Part shown: positions 19,556-29,592 of the stretch, piece by piece | Layout: every line of letters starts with the position of its first letter | Position numbering within the stretch: position 1 is the first letter of the stretch | The notes under the pieces: model-generated | Told to the model about the DNA's origin: nothing | Database searches by the model: none | Seen by the model: only the letters and a program-made list of their open reading frames with translations | Source: Lelliottia nimipressuralis | Lineage (GTDB): Bacteria > Pseudomonadota > Gammaproteobacteria > Enterobacterales > Enterobacteriaceae | Length of the DNA: 64,000 bases | Assembly (NCBI RefSeq): GCF_004402045.1 | Contig: NZ_SOMG01000030.1 | Coordinates: forward strand, 682,001-746,000 | Direction: 5' to 3' | Program-made: the position numbers and the translations under genes

Positions 19556-20551
19556 TTACTCCAGCGCCAGCAGCGCAAAGCTCGCCAGCCAGTGCCCGCC
19601 GCTGTAATGGCTGCCGACAACATGCTCGACGCTCGCCGTCAGGTGTTTCGCCACCGCATCACGCAGCGCCTGCTGCGCAGGATGGTTGGCGGGAAGCGCG
19701 CGGGCAATATGCTTCATGCACCACGCGCGGCTGAGGTTTAATCCGTCCAGATGGGCAATTTTCGGGTCGGTACGATCGCTCACCTCCGCCGGGTTCATCA
19801 GTGCCGCAACGGAGCCCACCTCCGGCAGAAACGCGTCAAACCAGGCCGGGAAGTCCGCCGACACTTTGCTCATCAGCAGCGCTTCCGTCAGTGCCCCGGA
19901 AATATACTCATCACCGCCGGGTTCGTAGTGCGCCGGATAGCGCGTGTCGGCGAGATAAAACCGCTCCGCCGCAGTCAGAATCGCCTGCTCAAGCGCGCGG
20001 TCTTCCACGGCACGGGCGTAATCGATCGCCAGCGCGAGGGCAAACGCCGTGTTGTAGTGGGTCCCGACGCGGATCGGATAAGTAAGCTTGCCGAGGTAAT
20101 CCATCAGCCGGTTGCGAATGTCCTGGGTGAGCGGCTCCAGCATCTGATACCAGCCTGCGGCCTGCGGCAGCGACGACTGTTTCAGCTCCTGGGCCAGCGC
20201 CAGCAGCCAGCCGTAACCGTATGGCCGCTCAAACGAGGCGCGGAACGGTGCGGTGAAATAGGCCAGCTCTTTCGCCACGTTCTCTTCTGTCAGGTGCTCG
20301 TCAAAAAGCGCGACGATCGCATCCCGGCACGGCAATTCTGGATAAAGGCGCACGCAGCGCAGCAGCAGCCAGTAGCCGTGCACCGCCGAGTGCCAGTCGA
20401 AACAGCCGTAGAAAATCGGATGCAGTTCACGAGGCGGCAGCACGTCGCCATCATCATTCAGCAGGTGCATGATGTGGTTCGGGTATTCCTGGCGCAAATA
20501 GGTCAAAGGCATGCGGGCAAACGCGTCGGCCTGATGTTGCGTTAATTCCAT
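19556..20551 (-). CDS. DUF2891 family protein
   Basis: 331 residues of the DUF2891 family (HPIFYGCFDWHSAVHGYWLLLR is its hallmark). Helix-rich, Trp/Tyr/His-rich, likely an alpha/alpha-toroid enzyme like those acting on sugars or cell-wall parts. No signal peptide, so cytosolic. SD AAGGAG precedes the ATG. It is the last gene of a three-gene operon after two membrane proteins, which suggests it acts on what they import. Function unknown. Confidence 0.85.
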   Translation of the reverse strand: MELTQHQADAFARMPLTYLRQEYPNHIMHLLNDDGDVLPPRELHPIFYGCFDWHSAVHGYWLLLRCVRLYPELPCRDAIVALFDEHLTEENVAKELAYFTAPFRASFERPYGYGWLLALAQELKQSSLPQAAGWYQMLEPLTQDIRNRLMDYLGKLTYPIRVGTHYNTAFALALAIDYARAVEDRALEQAILTAAERFYLADTRYPAHYEPGGDEYISGALTEALLMSKVSADFPAWFDAFLPEVGSVAALMNPAEVSDRTDPKIAHLDGLNLSRAWCMKHIARALPANHPAQQALRDAVAKHLTASVEHVVGSHYSGGHWLASFALLALE

Positions 20552-20560
20552 AACAGCTCC

Positions 20561-21547
20561 TTAGCGAAACACGAGGAAATACATGAGGAACACGTTCACC
20601 ACCAGCAGGGTTAACGCGGTCGGGATCTGGATCTTGATTACCTGATATTTATCTTTCAGCTCCAGCAGCGCGGCGGGAACGATATTGAAGTTCGCGGCCA
20701 TCGGCGTCATCAGCGTGCCGCAATAGCCCGCGTACATGCCAATCGCCAGCAGCGGCGCCGGGTTGCCGTGATGCACGTTGATCAGGAACGGCAAGGCGAT
20801 ACCGGCGCTCAGCACCGGGAAGGCCGCAAAGGCGTTGCCCATGATCATGGTAAACAGCGCCATCCCCACGCAGTAAATCACCACCAGCATGAAGCGGCTA
20901 TCCGGGTTCACAAACAGGCTCACCACTTTTTGCACCGAGTCGCCCGTGTTCGCCACCACGAAGACCCCGCCGAGCATGGCCAGCATCTGCGGCAGGATCA
21001 CCGCCCAGCCGATGGTATCGACAAGACGACGAGACTGGCGAACCGCATGCAGCGGCGTGCCTTTGGTAAGCCACCAGCCGGTGAGGATCGCCGCGACGCA
21101 GGCCACGCAAAGCGCCGCCAGGGTAAGCTGTTTCTGATCGAGCAGGAACACGCCGCCAATCGACACCCCCTTCAGGAACAGGGTGCCGATAACCGTCACT
21201 ACCGGGATCATCAGCGCAGGCAGGAACAGCCAGTTTTTGAGTCGATGTGACGACGCGACGCGCTCCTCCTCGGTGGACATTTTATAGTGCCCCTTCCCGA
21301 CCAGGCCAAAACCCGCCAGCAGCGCGATAGCGATGACGCCGCCGCCGATGATCCGGTACGCCAGGGATTTACCAAGCTCCTGCACCATCAGGTCGCCAAA
21401 CAGGAAAATCCCGCCAAACAAGAACCAGAACAGCGCGGTGGTAAAGCGTTTAGGGTTGGCGCGATCGCGCAGGGTCATCACAACCAGCAGCATCACGACA
21501 AAGCCAATCAGGTAGTACACGCGGTTAATGGTGATAAGCGTCATCAT
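20561..21547 (-). CDS. DUF979 family membrane protein, candidate permease half
   Basis: About 328 residues from the ATG at 21547, which overlaps the DUF969 stop by 4 bp (ATGA); an upstream frame to 21673 is just read-through inside DUF969. Eight to ten membrane segments (RVYYLIGFVVMLLVVMTL, IIGGGVIAIALLAGFGLVG, MALFTMIMGNAFAAFPVLSA). The helix-break pattern GNAFAAFPVLSAGI resembles the re-entrant loops of ion-transporter (IT) superfamily permeases. Always seen beside DUF969. Confidence 0.85.
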   Translation of the reverse strand: MMTLITINRVYYLIGFVVMLLVVMTLRDRANPKRFTTALFWFLFGGIFLFGDLMVQELGKSLAYRIIGGGVIAIALLAGFGLVGKGHYKMSTEEERVASSHRLKNWLFLPALMIPVVTVIGTLFLKGVSIGGVFLLDQKQLTLAALCVACVAAILTGWWLTKGTPLHAVRQSRRLVDTIGWAVILPQMLAMLGGVFVVANTGDSVQKVVSLFVNPDSRFMLVVIYCVGMALFTMIMGNAFAAFPVLSAGIALPFLINVHHGNPAPLLAIGMYAGYCGTLMTPMAANFNIVPAALLELKDKYQVIKIQIPTALTLLVVNVFLMYFLVFR

Positions 21548-22284
21548 TGCGCAGCCTCCTGCGTACCCTGCTCCGCGCGCCAGGCCATCACATCGCGACG
21601 GATGCTGGCATCGAGGCGCAGCAGGCGCGTCATATGAATAACCAATGCCGCAATGGCGGTTGGGATAGCCCACAGGCCGATATGCAGCGGTTCGATGCCC
21701 TGAATACCGTTCTCTTTCAGGAACGCGTCAATCAGCAGCACCGCGCCAAAGGCAATAAAGATGTCTTCCCCAAAGAAGACCGCGATGTTGTCACACGCGG
21801 CGGCATGGGCTTTGATTTTGTCGCGAATATGCTGCGGCAGCTCGCCGTATTCATTCAGCGCCGCCCCTTCGGCCATCGGGGCCAGCAGCGGGCGTACCGT
21901 CTGGGCATGCCCGCCCAGCGACATCAGCCCCAGCGCGGCCGTGCCTTCACGCGCCACAAAGTAAAGCATCAGAATACGCGCCGAAGTGGCGCTGGCGATC
22001 TTCGCCACCCAGGCCTGCGCTCGCTCTTTGAGTCCGTAATATTCCAGCAGACCAATCACCGGCAGGATCAGAATGAAGGTCGCCAACGATCGGCTGTTCA
22101 CGAACTTCTCGCCGAAGGTCTCCAGCAGCATACCGAAATCCATACCGACCAGCAGACCCGTCGCCAGCCCCGCCACCACGACCACCAGCAGCGGGTTGAA
22201 GCGCAGTGCAAAACCAATAACCACGATCGGTATCCCGATCAGCGGCAACAGCGTAGTACCGTCCATAACGTTTACCCTATCCAA
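21544..22284 (-). CDS. DUF969 family membrane protein, candidate permease half
   Basis: 246 residues, about six membrane segments (LLPLIGIPIVVIGFALRF, LLVVVVAGLATGLLVGM, SLATFILILPVIGLLEYYGL). With DUF979 it would add up to ~570 residues and ~14-16 helices, about the size of one full IT-superfamily transporter split in two. It is first in the leftward operon, opposite a winged-helix regulator. Confidence 0.85.
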   Translation of the reverse strand: MDRVNVMDGTTLLPLIGIPIVVIGFALRFNPLLVVVVAGLATGLLVGMDFGMLLETFGEKFVNSRSLATFILILPVIGLLEYYGLKERAQAWVAKIASATSARILMLYFVAREGTAALGLMSLGGHAQTVRPLLAPMAEGAALNEYGELPQHIRDKIKAHAAACDNIAVFFGEDIFIAFGAVLLIDAFLKENGIQGIEPLHIGLWAIPTAIAALVIHMTRLLRLDASIRRDVMAWRAEQGTQEAAQ

Positions 22285-22396
22285 AGTGAGCGTTGCGCGC
22301 CGACGGCTATTTTTTTAATTTGCGGCGAGCGATGTTGTGTTTTTCGTCAGGTTTCGGAAAACCTGCGCTAAAAAGCTATATCTGAACCTCAAAAAC

Positions 22397-22447
22397 ATGT
22401 AAACAATTTATCAATAAAATGTTCTTATTTTATCGATGAGTTTACAT
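22397..22447. promoter_or_regulatory. Large nested palindrome, candidate operator
   Basis: Outer arms ATGTAAAC (22397-22404) and GTTTACAT (22440-22447) are perfect. Nested inside are ATCAATAAAAT (22410-22420) and ATTTTATCGAT (22427-22437), with one mismatch. It lies in the divergent promoter region between DUF969 and the winged-helix gene, 18 bp before the latter's ATG. The symmetry and place suggest the binding site of that regulator, possibly for two dimers. Confidence 0.6.
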
Positions 22448-22465
22448 TTCTGGCTAAGGAACGTT

Positions 22466-23011
22466 ATGACCTCAGAAAAGAGTGCTACCCCCCATCACGA
22501 CGATATCAACGACGGCCGGATCGTCTCTTCCCGCCATCTGGTCTCTGAGCGCTGCGCGGAACTGTCAGAGCTGGAATACGCGCTGATCATGACCAGCAAC
22601 GCCTTCAACAAATGGATGGTGCGCTGCATGACTGCAGCGGGCGAGCCCGACATGGGCGCCTTTGACGTCTCGCTGCTCCATCACGTGAACCACCGCGATC
22701 GCAAGAAAAAGCTGGCCGATATCTGTTTCGTTCTCAACGTGGAAGATACCCATGTGGTGACCTATGCCCTGAAAAAGCTGGTCAAAGCGGGCTACGTGAC
22801 GAGTGAGAAAGCGGGCAAAGAGCTCTTTTTCTCCACCACTGAGGAAGGGAAAGCGTTGTGCATGAAGTACCGGGACGTGCGCGAAGCGTGTTTAATTGCG
22901 ATCCACGCGGAGAGCGGCATTGCCGGGAAATCGATCGGAGAAACCGCGCAGCTGTTACGCACGATCTCCTCCCTGTATGACACCGCCGCCCGCGCGGCGG
23001 CATCACTCTAA
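22466..23011 (+). CDS. Winged-helix (MarR-like) transcriptional regulator
   Basis: 181 residues from the ATG at 22466 (TAAGGA 6-7 bases upstream). Central winged helix: KKLADICFVLNVEDTHVVTYALKKLVKAGYVTSEKAGKELFFSTTEEGKAL, with MarR-like N- and C-terminal dimer helices. By layout it controls the DUF969-DUF979-DUF2891 operon. It converges with glgX, 2 bp apart. Confidence 0.8.
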   Translation: MTSEKSATPHHDDINDGRIVSSRHLVSERCAELSELEYALIMTSNAFNKWMVRCMTAAGEPDMGAFDVSLLHHVNHRDRKKKLADICFVLNVEDTHVVTYALKKLVKAGYVTSEKAGKELFFSTTEEGKALCMKYRDVREACLIAIHAESGIAGKSIGETAQLLRTISSLYDTAARAAASL

Positions 23012-23013
23012 GG

Positions 23014-25089
23014 CTAAGGACGTCGGAACAGGGTAATGCTGCGTCCGGCCAGTTCGTACTCGACGGTTTCGGTGATCGCTGTCCCGGCGGCAGCCTCATC
23101 CGCCGTGGACAGTTCCAGCACCCATCCCCCCTCGCCAAACTGCGGGATCTGGAACGGCACGGTGCCTTCAAACGGGTTGAACAGCATCAGCACGTCGTGC
23201 CAGATGCCTTCCTCCTGTTTGAGATCCGGTCTGCTGATGGAGACCCCGAGCGTCGAGCCTTCATCCCACTGCTCGGCCTGCTGCGCGCCGCCTCCGGCAT
23301 TGAACCAGCGGATCTCCAGCCCGTCGCGCCAGCTTTCACGACGCAGCAGCGGTTGCGCGGCGCGAAGAGCAATCAAACGGCGGGTGAATTCGCGCAGCGT
23401 CGCGTCGTTTTCGGACAGCCCTTTCCAGTCGATCCACGAGATCTCACTGTCCTGACAGTACCCGTTATTGTTGCCCTTTTGCGATCGGCCAAACTCATCG
23501 CCCGCCAGCAGCATCGGCGTGCCGTGTGAAAATAAGAGCGTGGTCAGGAAATTACGCTTCTGCCGCTCGCGGGTGGCGATGATGTCCGGGTTCTCGGTTG
23601 GCCCTTCTTCGCCGTAGTTGTATGACCGGTTATCGTTGTGGCCGTCGTTATTGTCCTCGCCGTTGTCGGCATTATGCTTTTCGTTGTACGACACCAGGTC
23701 ATTCAGCGTAAAGCCGTCGTGGGCGGTGATGAAGTTGACGCTGGCCCATGGACGACGCCCGCGCAGGTCGTACAGGTCGCCTGAACCGAGCAGGCGCGCG
23801 GCAAAGTCCGTGGAGACGTTGTCCCCCTTCCAGTACTCGCGCACGGTGTCGCGGTATTTGTCGTTCCACTCGCCCCAGCCCGGCGGGAAGCCGCCCACCT
23901 GATACCCGCCGGGGCCGATATCCCAGGGTTCACCAATCAGCTTCAGGCGGGATAACACCGGATCCTGGGTTATGGCGTCGAAGAAACCGCCGCGCGGGTC
24001 AAACCCTTCGGGCTCGCGACCCAGTATCGTCCCCAGGTCGAAGCGAAAACCGTCAATGTGCATCGATTCTGCCCAGTAGCGCAGGGAATCCATCACCATT
24101 TGCAGCACGCGCGGGTGCGAGGTATTGACCGTGTTTCCCGTGCCGGTGTCGTTGATGTAATACCGGTGCTGGTCAGGCAGCGTGCGGTAGTAGCTGTAGT
24201 TATCAATCCCTTTAAACGAGAGCGTAGGGCCAAGCTCATTCCCTTCCGCCGTGTGGTTATACACCACGTCCAGAATCACCTCGATGCCCGCATCATGGTA
24301 TGCGCGCACCATATCGCGAAAGCCCTGGATGCCCGCGGGGCCGTAATAGCGCGACGCCGGAGCAAAAAAGCCGAGCGTGTTATAGCCCCAGAAGTTCTTC
24401 AGGCCACGGTCGAGCAGGTGTTGATCGTCCGGGAACCAGTGAACCGGCAGCAGCTCAACCGAGGTAATGCCAAGACTCTTGATGTAGTCGACCGAGGCTT
24501 TGTGTCCCATCCCCTCAAATGTTCCGCGCAGCTCGGGCGGAATGGCCGGGTTCATCTGGGTAAAGCCCTTCACGTGGCTCTCATAGACAACGGTATGCGA
24601 CCAGGGCACCTTCGGCCGGTTGATGTCCTGCCAGTCAAAGGCATTCGGGTCGATGACCTTGCATTTCGGCGTGAACGGCGCGCTGTCCCGCGTATCAAAG
24701 CTTAAATCTAACTCGTCATGCCCCAGCTCATAACCGAAATGGGCGTCGTTCCAGTCGATATCGCCCACCAGTTCACGCGCGTAGGGGTCGATAAGCAGCT
24801 TATGCGGGTTGAAGCGGTGACCGTTTTCCGGGTCGTAAGGACCGTAGACGCGATAGCCGTACAGCGCGCCGGGCTGCAGATCGGGGACGTAACCGTGCCA
24901 GACCTCATGGGTATATTCCGGAAGCGTCAGCCGGGCGATTTCGGTTTTCCCGGACGGGTCATACAGACAGAGCTCCACCCGCTCGGCGTGAGCGGAGAAC
25001 AGCGCGAAGTTAACTCCCTTCCCGTCATAATTCGCCCCCAACTGCTGGCCATGACCGGCCCGAATTTCAAACGTAGTATCCTTTGCCAT
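23014..25089 (-). CDS. glgX: Glycogen/maltodextrin debranching enzyme (GlgX/TreX)
   Basis: 691-residue GH13 isoamylase-type enzyme: N-terminal CBM48, then the (beta/alpha)8 barrel with nucleophile Asp351 ([10 protein letters not shown]), acid/base Glu387 (LIGEPWD) and Asp458 (TAHDGFTL). It cuts alpha-1,6 branches, giving linear dextrins for TreY. Third gene of treZ-treY-glgX, 15 bp after treY. Because of this context it is a TreX-role enzyme rather than part of a glg operon, which is absent here. Confidence 0.92.
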   Translation of the reverse strand: MAKDTTFEIRAGHGQQLGANYDGKGVNFALFSAHAERVELCLYDPSGKTEIARLTLPEYTHEVWHGYVPDLQPGALYGYRVYGPYDPENGHRFNPHKLLIDPYARELVGDIDWNDAHFGYELGHDELDLSFDTRDSAPFTPKCKVIDPNAFDWQDINRPKVPWSHTVVYESHVKGFTQMNPAIPPELRGTFEGMGHKASVDYIKSLGITSVELLPVHWFPDDQHLLDRGLKNFWGYNTLGFFAPASRYYGPAGIQGFRDMVRAYHDAGIEVILDVVYNHTAEGNELGPTLSFKGIDNYSYYRTLPDQHRYYINDTGTGNTVNTSHPRVLQMVMDSLRYWAESMHIDGFRFDLGTILGREPEGFDPRGGFFDAITQDPVLSRLKLIGEPWDIGPGGYQVGGFPPGWGEWNDKYRDTVREYWKGDNVSTDFAARLLGSGDLYDLRGRRPWASVNFITAHDGFTLNDLVSYNEKHNADNGEDNNDGHNDNRSYNYGEEGPTENPDIIATRERQKRNFLTTLLFSHGTPMLLAGDEFGRSQKGNNNGYCQDSEISWIDWKGLSENDATLREFTRRLIALRAAQPLLRRESWRDGLEIRWFNAGGGAQQAEQWDEGSTLGVSISRPDLKQEEGIWHDVLMLFNPFEGTVPFQIPQFGEGGWVLELSTADEAAAGTAITETVEYELAGRSITLFRRP

Positions 25090-25104
25090 TTTCGTTCTCC
25101 ACGA

Positions 25105-27573
25105 TTATTCGCAGGTTAGCAGAACCAGTACACATCCCTTTTCTGACGTTAAATCCAGCGTCTTTTGCAGAATGCGGCTTTCACCGCTGAACAGATCCCG
25201 ATAGCGTTTCCCGGTCAGTTCTTCCGGTATCGCGACCGTGGTATTGACCCACAATTTGTCGTTACCGGTGACGTCAAACACCAGACGCGGCACGGCAACA
25301 ATCAGCGCCTCATCGTCCTTAACGCGCGCATAAACAATCAGATTCTCCTCGCGTTCGCCGGTGACCTTAAGCGGCAGCCAGTCGCCGTAGCGGAAAAGCG
25401 TCGCGTAATGCGGCCGAAGCCGTAACAGCGTGGCGGTAACGAACTGTTTTACCCGCCCGTCCCGCCAGCAGGCCGGGTTGTCAAACAGGCCGGCATCCGC
25501 CGCGCTGAGGTTTCTCACCAGGGCCGGGAAGTCCGGCTCCCGTCGGTTATCCGGGTCGACAAGGCTGAAGTTAAGCGCCTCGCTGCCCTGATAGATATCC
25601 GGCACGCCGGGAGCCGTCAGCTTGATTACCGTCTGGCTAAGGCTGTTCATCAGACCGGCCCGGATAAAGGGCTGCATCGCCTCGCTAAAATCATGCAGGA
25701 ACAGGGTGTTGTCCGGGGAAAGCAGGTGCCGCGCGTAGCTCAGCACCACGCTCTCATAGCTCTCGTTGCTGTCGATCCAGTCGGTGCGCTGTTTCGCCTC
25801 GCGCAGCGCTTTCTCAAGGAAGCCGAGGAAACGCCCTTCCAGTGATTTCAGCCCGTCGGCGTCGTCCGGTGACAGCGTGGCGGGCCAGACGCCCGCCAGC
25901 GCCTGATAGATCATCCAGGTATCGGCGGCGTTCGGCGCGGTACCGTCATTGAGAAAACGCACCTCGGTCTGGTTCATCTGTCGCCAGCGGGCCAGGTTTT
26001 CACCCCACCGTTCCGGGGCTTCCGTCAGGGTGTAAAGACGCGCCCGGGCATCTTCCCCGCGCTTGGTATCGTGCGTGGAGGTGCCCAGCAGCGCATCGGG
26101 CTGGCGGGCAAGGCGAATGCGCATCTCCTGGTGAAAGCGGGATAGCGAGAACGCGCGCGGCGTCGGGTCGGCGCCCACTTCATTAAGCGCCAGCTCCAGG
26201 TTGTGGCGAAAGAACAGCGTGTCCTCCACCGACTTCGCCATCAGCGGCCCGGTGAGCTGCTGGAAGCGGGTTCTGAAAAGCGCGGCGGATTCGCGGCACG
26301 CGTCCGGCAGGTCGCCGGTAAGAATGCGCACGATCAGGCTCAGCGCCGCTTCGGAGGTCTCCACGCTGGCGACCACGCGGTTGAGCAGCGCCACGTCCGG
26401 CGGGGTTAATCCCTCCCGGGTGCCATAGGTGCGGTACACCGGAAATGCGATAAGCAGTTCCCGAAGCGCGTGACGGATATCGTCGCGCGGCAGCGCAACG
26501 TCATTGCGCTGGGCCAGATCGGCCGCAATCGTTAACAGCGTGGTGAATTCGCCCTCAAAATTACGATCGGTCATCAGGCCTTTGGCATCCCGCAGTTCAG
26601 CGTGGCGATCGACCGTAACCCCCAGCGTTTCGTCGTGGATTTTCTCCAGGCGCGGCAGGTTAGCGTCGTCGACCAGCACCTCCGCCAGCGAGGCGATAAA
26701 CTCGTAGCCGGTGGTGCCGGATATTGGCCAGTCTGCAGGAAGTTGTTCTCCCTTCGCGAGAATTTTCTCGACCGTGATGTAACAGTCGGGTCCGGTTGCC
26801 TGCCGCAGGCGCTGCAGATAGCCCAGCGGATCGGCCAGACCGTCGATATGGTCAATACGCAGGCCATCCACCACGCCCGCGTGGACCAGCTCAAGGATGA
26901 GACGATGCGTGTCGTCGAAGACCGCGTCATCTTCAACCCGAACGCCGACCAGGCCGGTTATTTCAAAGAAGCGCCGCCACGAGAGCTGCTTCGGCGCTTC
27001 CCGCCAGGACATCAGGCGCCAGCTTTGCGCGTCGTGCAGCTCGGCAATGCTCTTCTCCTCGCTGTACGTGCCGGGGTTGAGCGGATACCCGGCGTCATAG
27101 TAGACCAGCGCGGCCTTATCCGTGACAGGGTCACGTTTAAGGGTGATGGCTCCCTTCTCCAGCTCTGCCTCAAAGGTGTCGCCGAGAAACGGCAGCGTGA
27201 GCGGCCGTGACCAGTCAATATCAAAATACCGGGCATAGCGGCTCTGCTTGCCGTGCTCAATCACGTCCCGCCACCAGGCGTTTTCCAGCGAGGTGGACAT
27301 ATGGTTCGGGACAATATCCAGAATCAGCCCCATGCCGGCCTGCCTGAGCGCCGCGGCCATGCGGTCAAACCCGGCTCGACCGCCGATGGCGGGGTCAATT
27401 TCATTCGGGTTGGTCACGTCATACCCGTGGGTAGACTCTTTTGTGGCGGTAAACACCGGCGAGGCGTAGAGGTGGCTGATTCCGAGATCCTTCAGATACG
27501 GCACCAGCGCGACGACGCGGTCAAAGGTCATGCCATTACGAAACTGAATACGGTACGTAGCGGAAGGGATCAT
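25105..27573 (-). CDS. treY: Maltooligosyl trehalose synthase TreY
   Basis: 822-residue GH13 enzyme that flips the reducing-end glucose of a maltodextrin to an alpha,alpha-1,1 bond. Motifs: LDIVPNHMS, nucleophile Asp241 in GLRIDHIDGLADP, Glu268 in ITVEKIL, STHDTKRGED. The start MIPSATYRIQF overlaps the treZ stop by 4 bp (ATGA). Works with TreZ, which then releases trehalose. Confidence 0.94.
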   Translation of the reverse strand: MIPSATYRIQFRNGMTFDRVVALVPYLKDLGISHLYASPVFTATKESTHGYDVTNPNEIDPAIGGRAGFDRMAAALRQAGMGLILDIVPNHMSTSLENAWWRDVIEHGKQSRYARYFDIDWSRPLTLPFLGDTFEAELEKGAITLKRDPVTDKAALVYYDAGYPLNPGTYSEEKSIAELHDAQSWRLMSWREAPKQLSWRRFFEITGLVGVRVEDDAVFDDTHRLILELVHAGVVDGLRIDHIDGLADPLGYLQRLRQATGPDCYITVEKILAKGEQLPADWPISGTTGYEFIASLAEVLVDDANLPRLEKIHDETLGVTVDRHAELRDAKGLMTDRNFEGEFTTLLTIAADLAQRNDVALPRDDIRHALRELLIAFPVYRTYGTREGLTPPDVALLNRVVASVETSEAALSLIVRILTGDLPDACRESAALFRTRFQQLTGPLMAKSVEDTLFFRHNLELALNEVGADPTPRAFSLSRFHQEMRIRLARQPDALLGTSTHDTKRGEDARARLYTLTEAPERWGENLARWRQMNQTEVRFLNDGTAPNAADTWMIYQALAGVWPATLSPDDADGLKSLEGRFLGFLEKALREAKQRTDWIDSNESYESVVLSYARHLLSPDNTLFLHDFSEAMQPFIRAGLMNSLSQTVIKLTAPGVPDIYQGSEALNFSLVDPDNRREPDFPALVRNLSAADAGLFDNPACWRDGRVKQFVTATLLRLRPHYATLFRYGDWLPLKVTGEREENLIVYARVKDDEALIVAVPRLVFDVTGNDKLWVNTTVAIPEELTGKRYRDLFSGESRILQKTLDLTSEKGCVLVLLTCE

Positions 27574-29357
27574 AACGATGCTTCTCCATCAGCAAAGCGA
27601 ACGACAATACCGTTCGGGGGTAAAACGTCGTGGTTCTCCGGCCAGGCAAAGCGCGTCTCCCCCGCGAGAGCGGGCAGCGCGACGGGCTTCGTTCCGATAT
27701 TGAGCGCCAGCGAGAGCGTTCCCGACGGGAAGCGCCAGCTCACCGCCACCATGCCGGGCGCGGTCCTGAGCACCTGGCCCTTAACGGCGCCGCCCTGATG
27801 CAGAAGCGGAACGATATAGCGATGGCGCAGCGTCAGCAGGTGGCGCGTATAACGCAGCCACGTTTTGCCCTCGTCGGTGGCGATTTTATTCCAGTCGAGC
27901 TTTGAGCGAACAAAGGTGTTCACGTCATTCGGGTCCGGGACGGTTTCATCGTGCCCGACATGGCCGGTAAACTCTTTCGCGCGCCCTTCCCGCACCGCGT
28001 TTGCCAGATCGCCGTGAAAATCGGTAAAGAACAGGAACGGATGCGTTTCACCAAACTCCTCGCCCATAAACAGCAGCGGGATATGGGGAGAAAGCAGCAG
28101 CGCGGCAAGCAGCACCCGCGTCTTATCGGCACCCGCCAAGGTGATAAGCCGCTCGCCCTGGGCGCGATTCCCGGTCTGGTCGTGGTTTTGAATAAAATCG
28201 ACGAAGAACTGCGGTGGCTGCGTGTGGCACTCCACCCCGCGGGATTCACCGGTTTGCAGAGATACCTCGCCCTGGTAGACAAACCCTTCGGCCAGCGCCC
28301 GGGCGAATTTTTTCTCCGGTTCAAAGGCAAAATCCTGGTAGTAAGCGTGGGTCTCGCCGGTGGCAAACACATGGGCGGCATTGTGAAAGTCATCGTTCCA
28401 TTCGGCGGTAAACAGCGGCGTGTTGCCCTGTTCATCCCACGGGTGCAGGAAAATCACGTTGCGGCTGTCTTCCGTGGTCAGGTGAACGTGTCGGTGCGGG
28501 ATCGCCTCGCGGATCTTTTCGGCTATATCCTGGAGAACGTGCGTATCCGAGGCGTCTTTAATCTGGTCGATGGCATCAAAGCGCAGGCCATCCAGACGAT
28601 ATTCCGTCAGCCAGTAGAGCGGCGCGTCGGTAATGTACTGCCTGACTGGCTCCGCCTCATAGGCGATGCCGTTGCCCCAGGGCGTCGTGCGATCGGCCTC
28701 GAAAAACGCCGGCGACAGCAGCGGCAGATAGTTCCCTTCCGGGCCGAAGTGGTTAAGCACGATATCCAGCACCACGGAAAGCCCCAGCCCGTGAGCAGCG
28801 TCAATAAACGCGTGGAAATCCTCCGGCGTGCCGTAGGCGGCGTGCGGGGCATACAGCAATACGCCGTCATACCCCCAGCCGCGGGATCCGCCAAACTGGG
28901 CGACGGGCATCACCTCAAGCTGGGTAATACCGAGCTCTGCCAGATAAGGCAGTTTGTCGATGGCCGCCCGGAAGGTGCCCTCGGGGGTGAAGGTGCCGAT
29001 GTGCAGTTCGTAAATGACCGTCTCTTCCCACGGACGCCCGGTCCAGTCGCGGTTGGTAGGCTGATAGCGTCGCGGATCGATAACCACGGAGCGCCCGTTA
29101 ACATCCCCCTTCTGGGCGCGCGACGCGGGATCGGGCACCGTCATGCCGTCCTGCAGGACAAACTGATACTCTGCGCCGTGCGTGACGCCGGGTACGTCTG
29201 CCTGGAACCAGCCACCGCCCACTGCCGTCATCGGCACGTCGGCGGCGGCCAGACGAAGCGTAAGTTCTTTTTGTCCTTCTGCCCAGACGCGAAAACGTAC
29301 AACGTCATCGGAAATAAACTCAGCACCCCACTGCTTTTGAAATGTCCTGAATTCCAT
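27570..29357 (-). CDS. treZ: Maltooligosyl trehalose trehalohydrolase TreZ
   Basis: 595-residue GH13 enzyme that frees trehalose from maltooligosyl-trehalose. N-terminal E-set/CBM48 part, barrel with GGSRGWGYDGVLLYAPHAAYG, nucleophile Asp261 (LDGLRFDAIDQI), Glu296 (LTTEDSRN) and the final Asp in QNHDQTGNR. First gene of the operon, so its promoter lies just right of 29357. The pathway makes trehalose, an osmotic and drying protectant, from glycogen without UDP-glucose. Confidence 0.94.
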   Translation of the reverse strand: MEFRTFQKQWGAEFISDDVVRFRVWAEGQKELTLRLAAADVPMTAVGGGWFQADVPGVTHGAEYQFVLQDGMTVPDPASRAQKGDVNGRSVVIDPRRYQPTNRDWTGRPWEETVIYELHIGTFTPEGTFRAAIDKLPYLAELGITQLEVMPVAQFGGSRGWGYDGVLLYAPHAAYGTPEDFHAFIDAAHGLGLSVVLDIVLNHFGPEGNYLPLLSPAFFEADRTTPWGNGIAYEAEPVRQYITDAPLYWLTEYRLDGLRFDAIDQIKDASDTHVLQDIAEKIREAIPHRHVHLTTEDSRNVIFLHPWDEQGNTPLFTAEWNDDFHNAAHVFATGETHAYYQDFAFEPEKKFARALAEGFVYQGEVSLQTGESRGVECHTQPPQFFVDFIQNHDQTGNRAQGERLITLAGADKTRVLLAALLLSPHIPLLFMGEEFGETHPFLFFTDFHGDLANAVREGRAKEFTGHVGHDETVPDPNDVNTFVRSKLDWNKIATDEGKTWLRYTRHLLTLRHRYIVPLLHQGGAVKGQVLRTAPGMVAVSWRFPSGTLSLALNIGTKPVALPALAGETRFAWPENHDVLPPNGIVVRFADGEASL

Positions 29358-29445
29358 TCATTGTCCTCGAATGACCCACATTTTACGCGGAACGAAGTAC
29401 AAGCTTAGTTCAGGATCAAAAGTGTGTTAGCTCAGCGGATTTAAC

Positions 29446-29592
29446 CGCTTCGTTCAGGATTTACCGCAAAAAGACGAGGTCGCCCTGTTCTGCTATGACA
29501 TGCTGGCCTGGCAACGCGACCTTCATATTTCTGTCATTGAATTTCACTACGCTTTGCGGATTTTAAACAAGGCGTTGAGGAAAGAAGCGTGA
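29446..29592 (+). pseudogene. Possible gene fragment upstream of phosphatase
   Basis: An open frame from 29446 to the TGA at 29590-29592 reads LPQKDEVALFCYDMLAWQRD-LHISVIEFHYALRILNKALR, protein-like, but lacks a normal start. The next frame upstream reads LSGFNRFVQD, which would join naturally with a one-base shift near 29460. It overlaps the phosphatase start. Could be a decayed small gene or chance. Confidence 0.25.
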
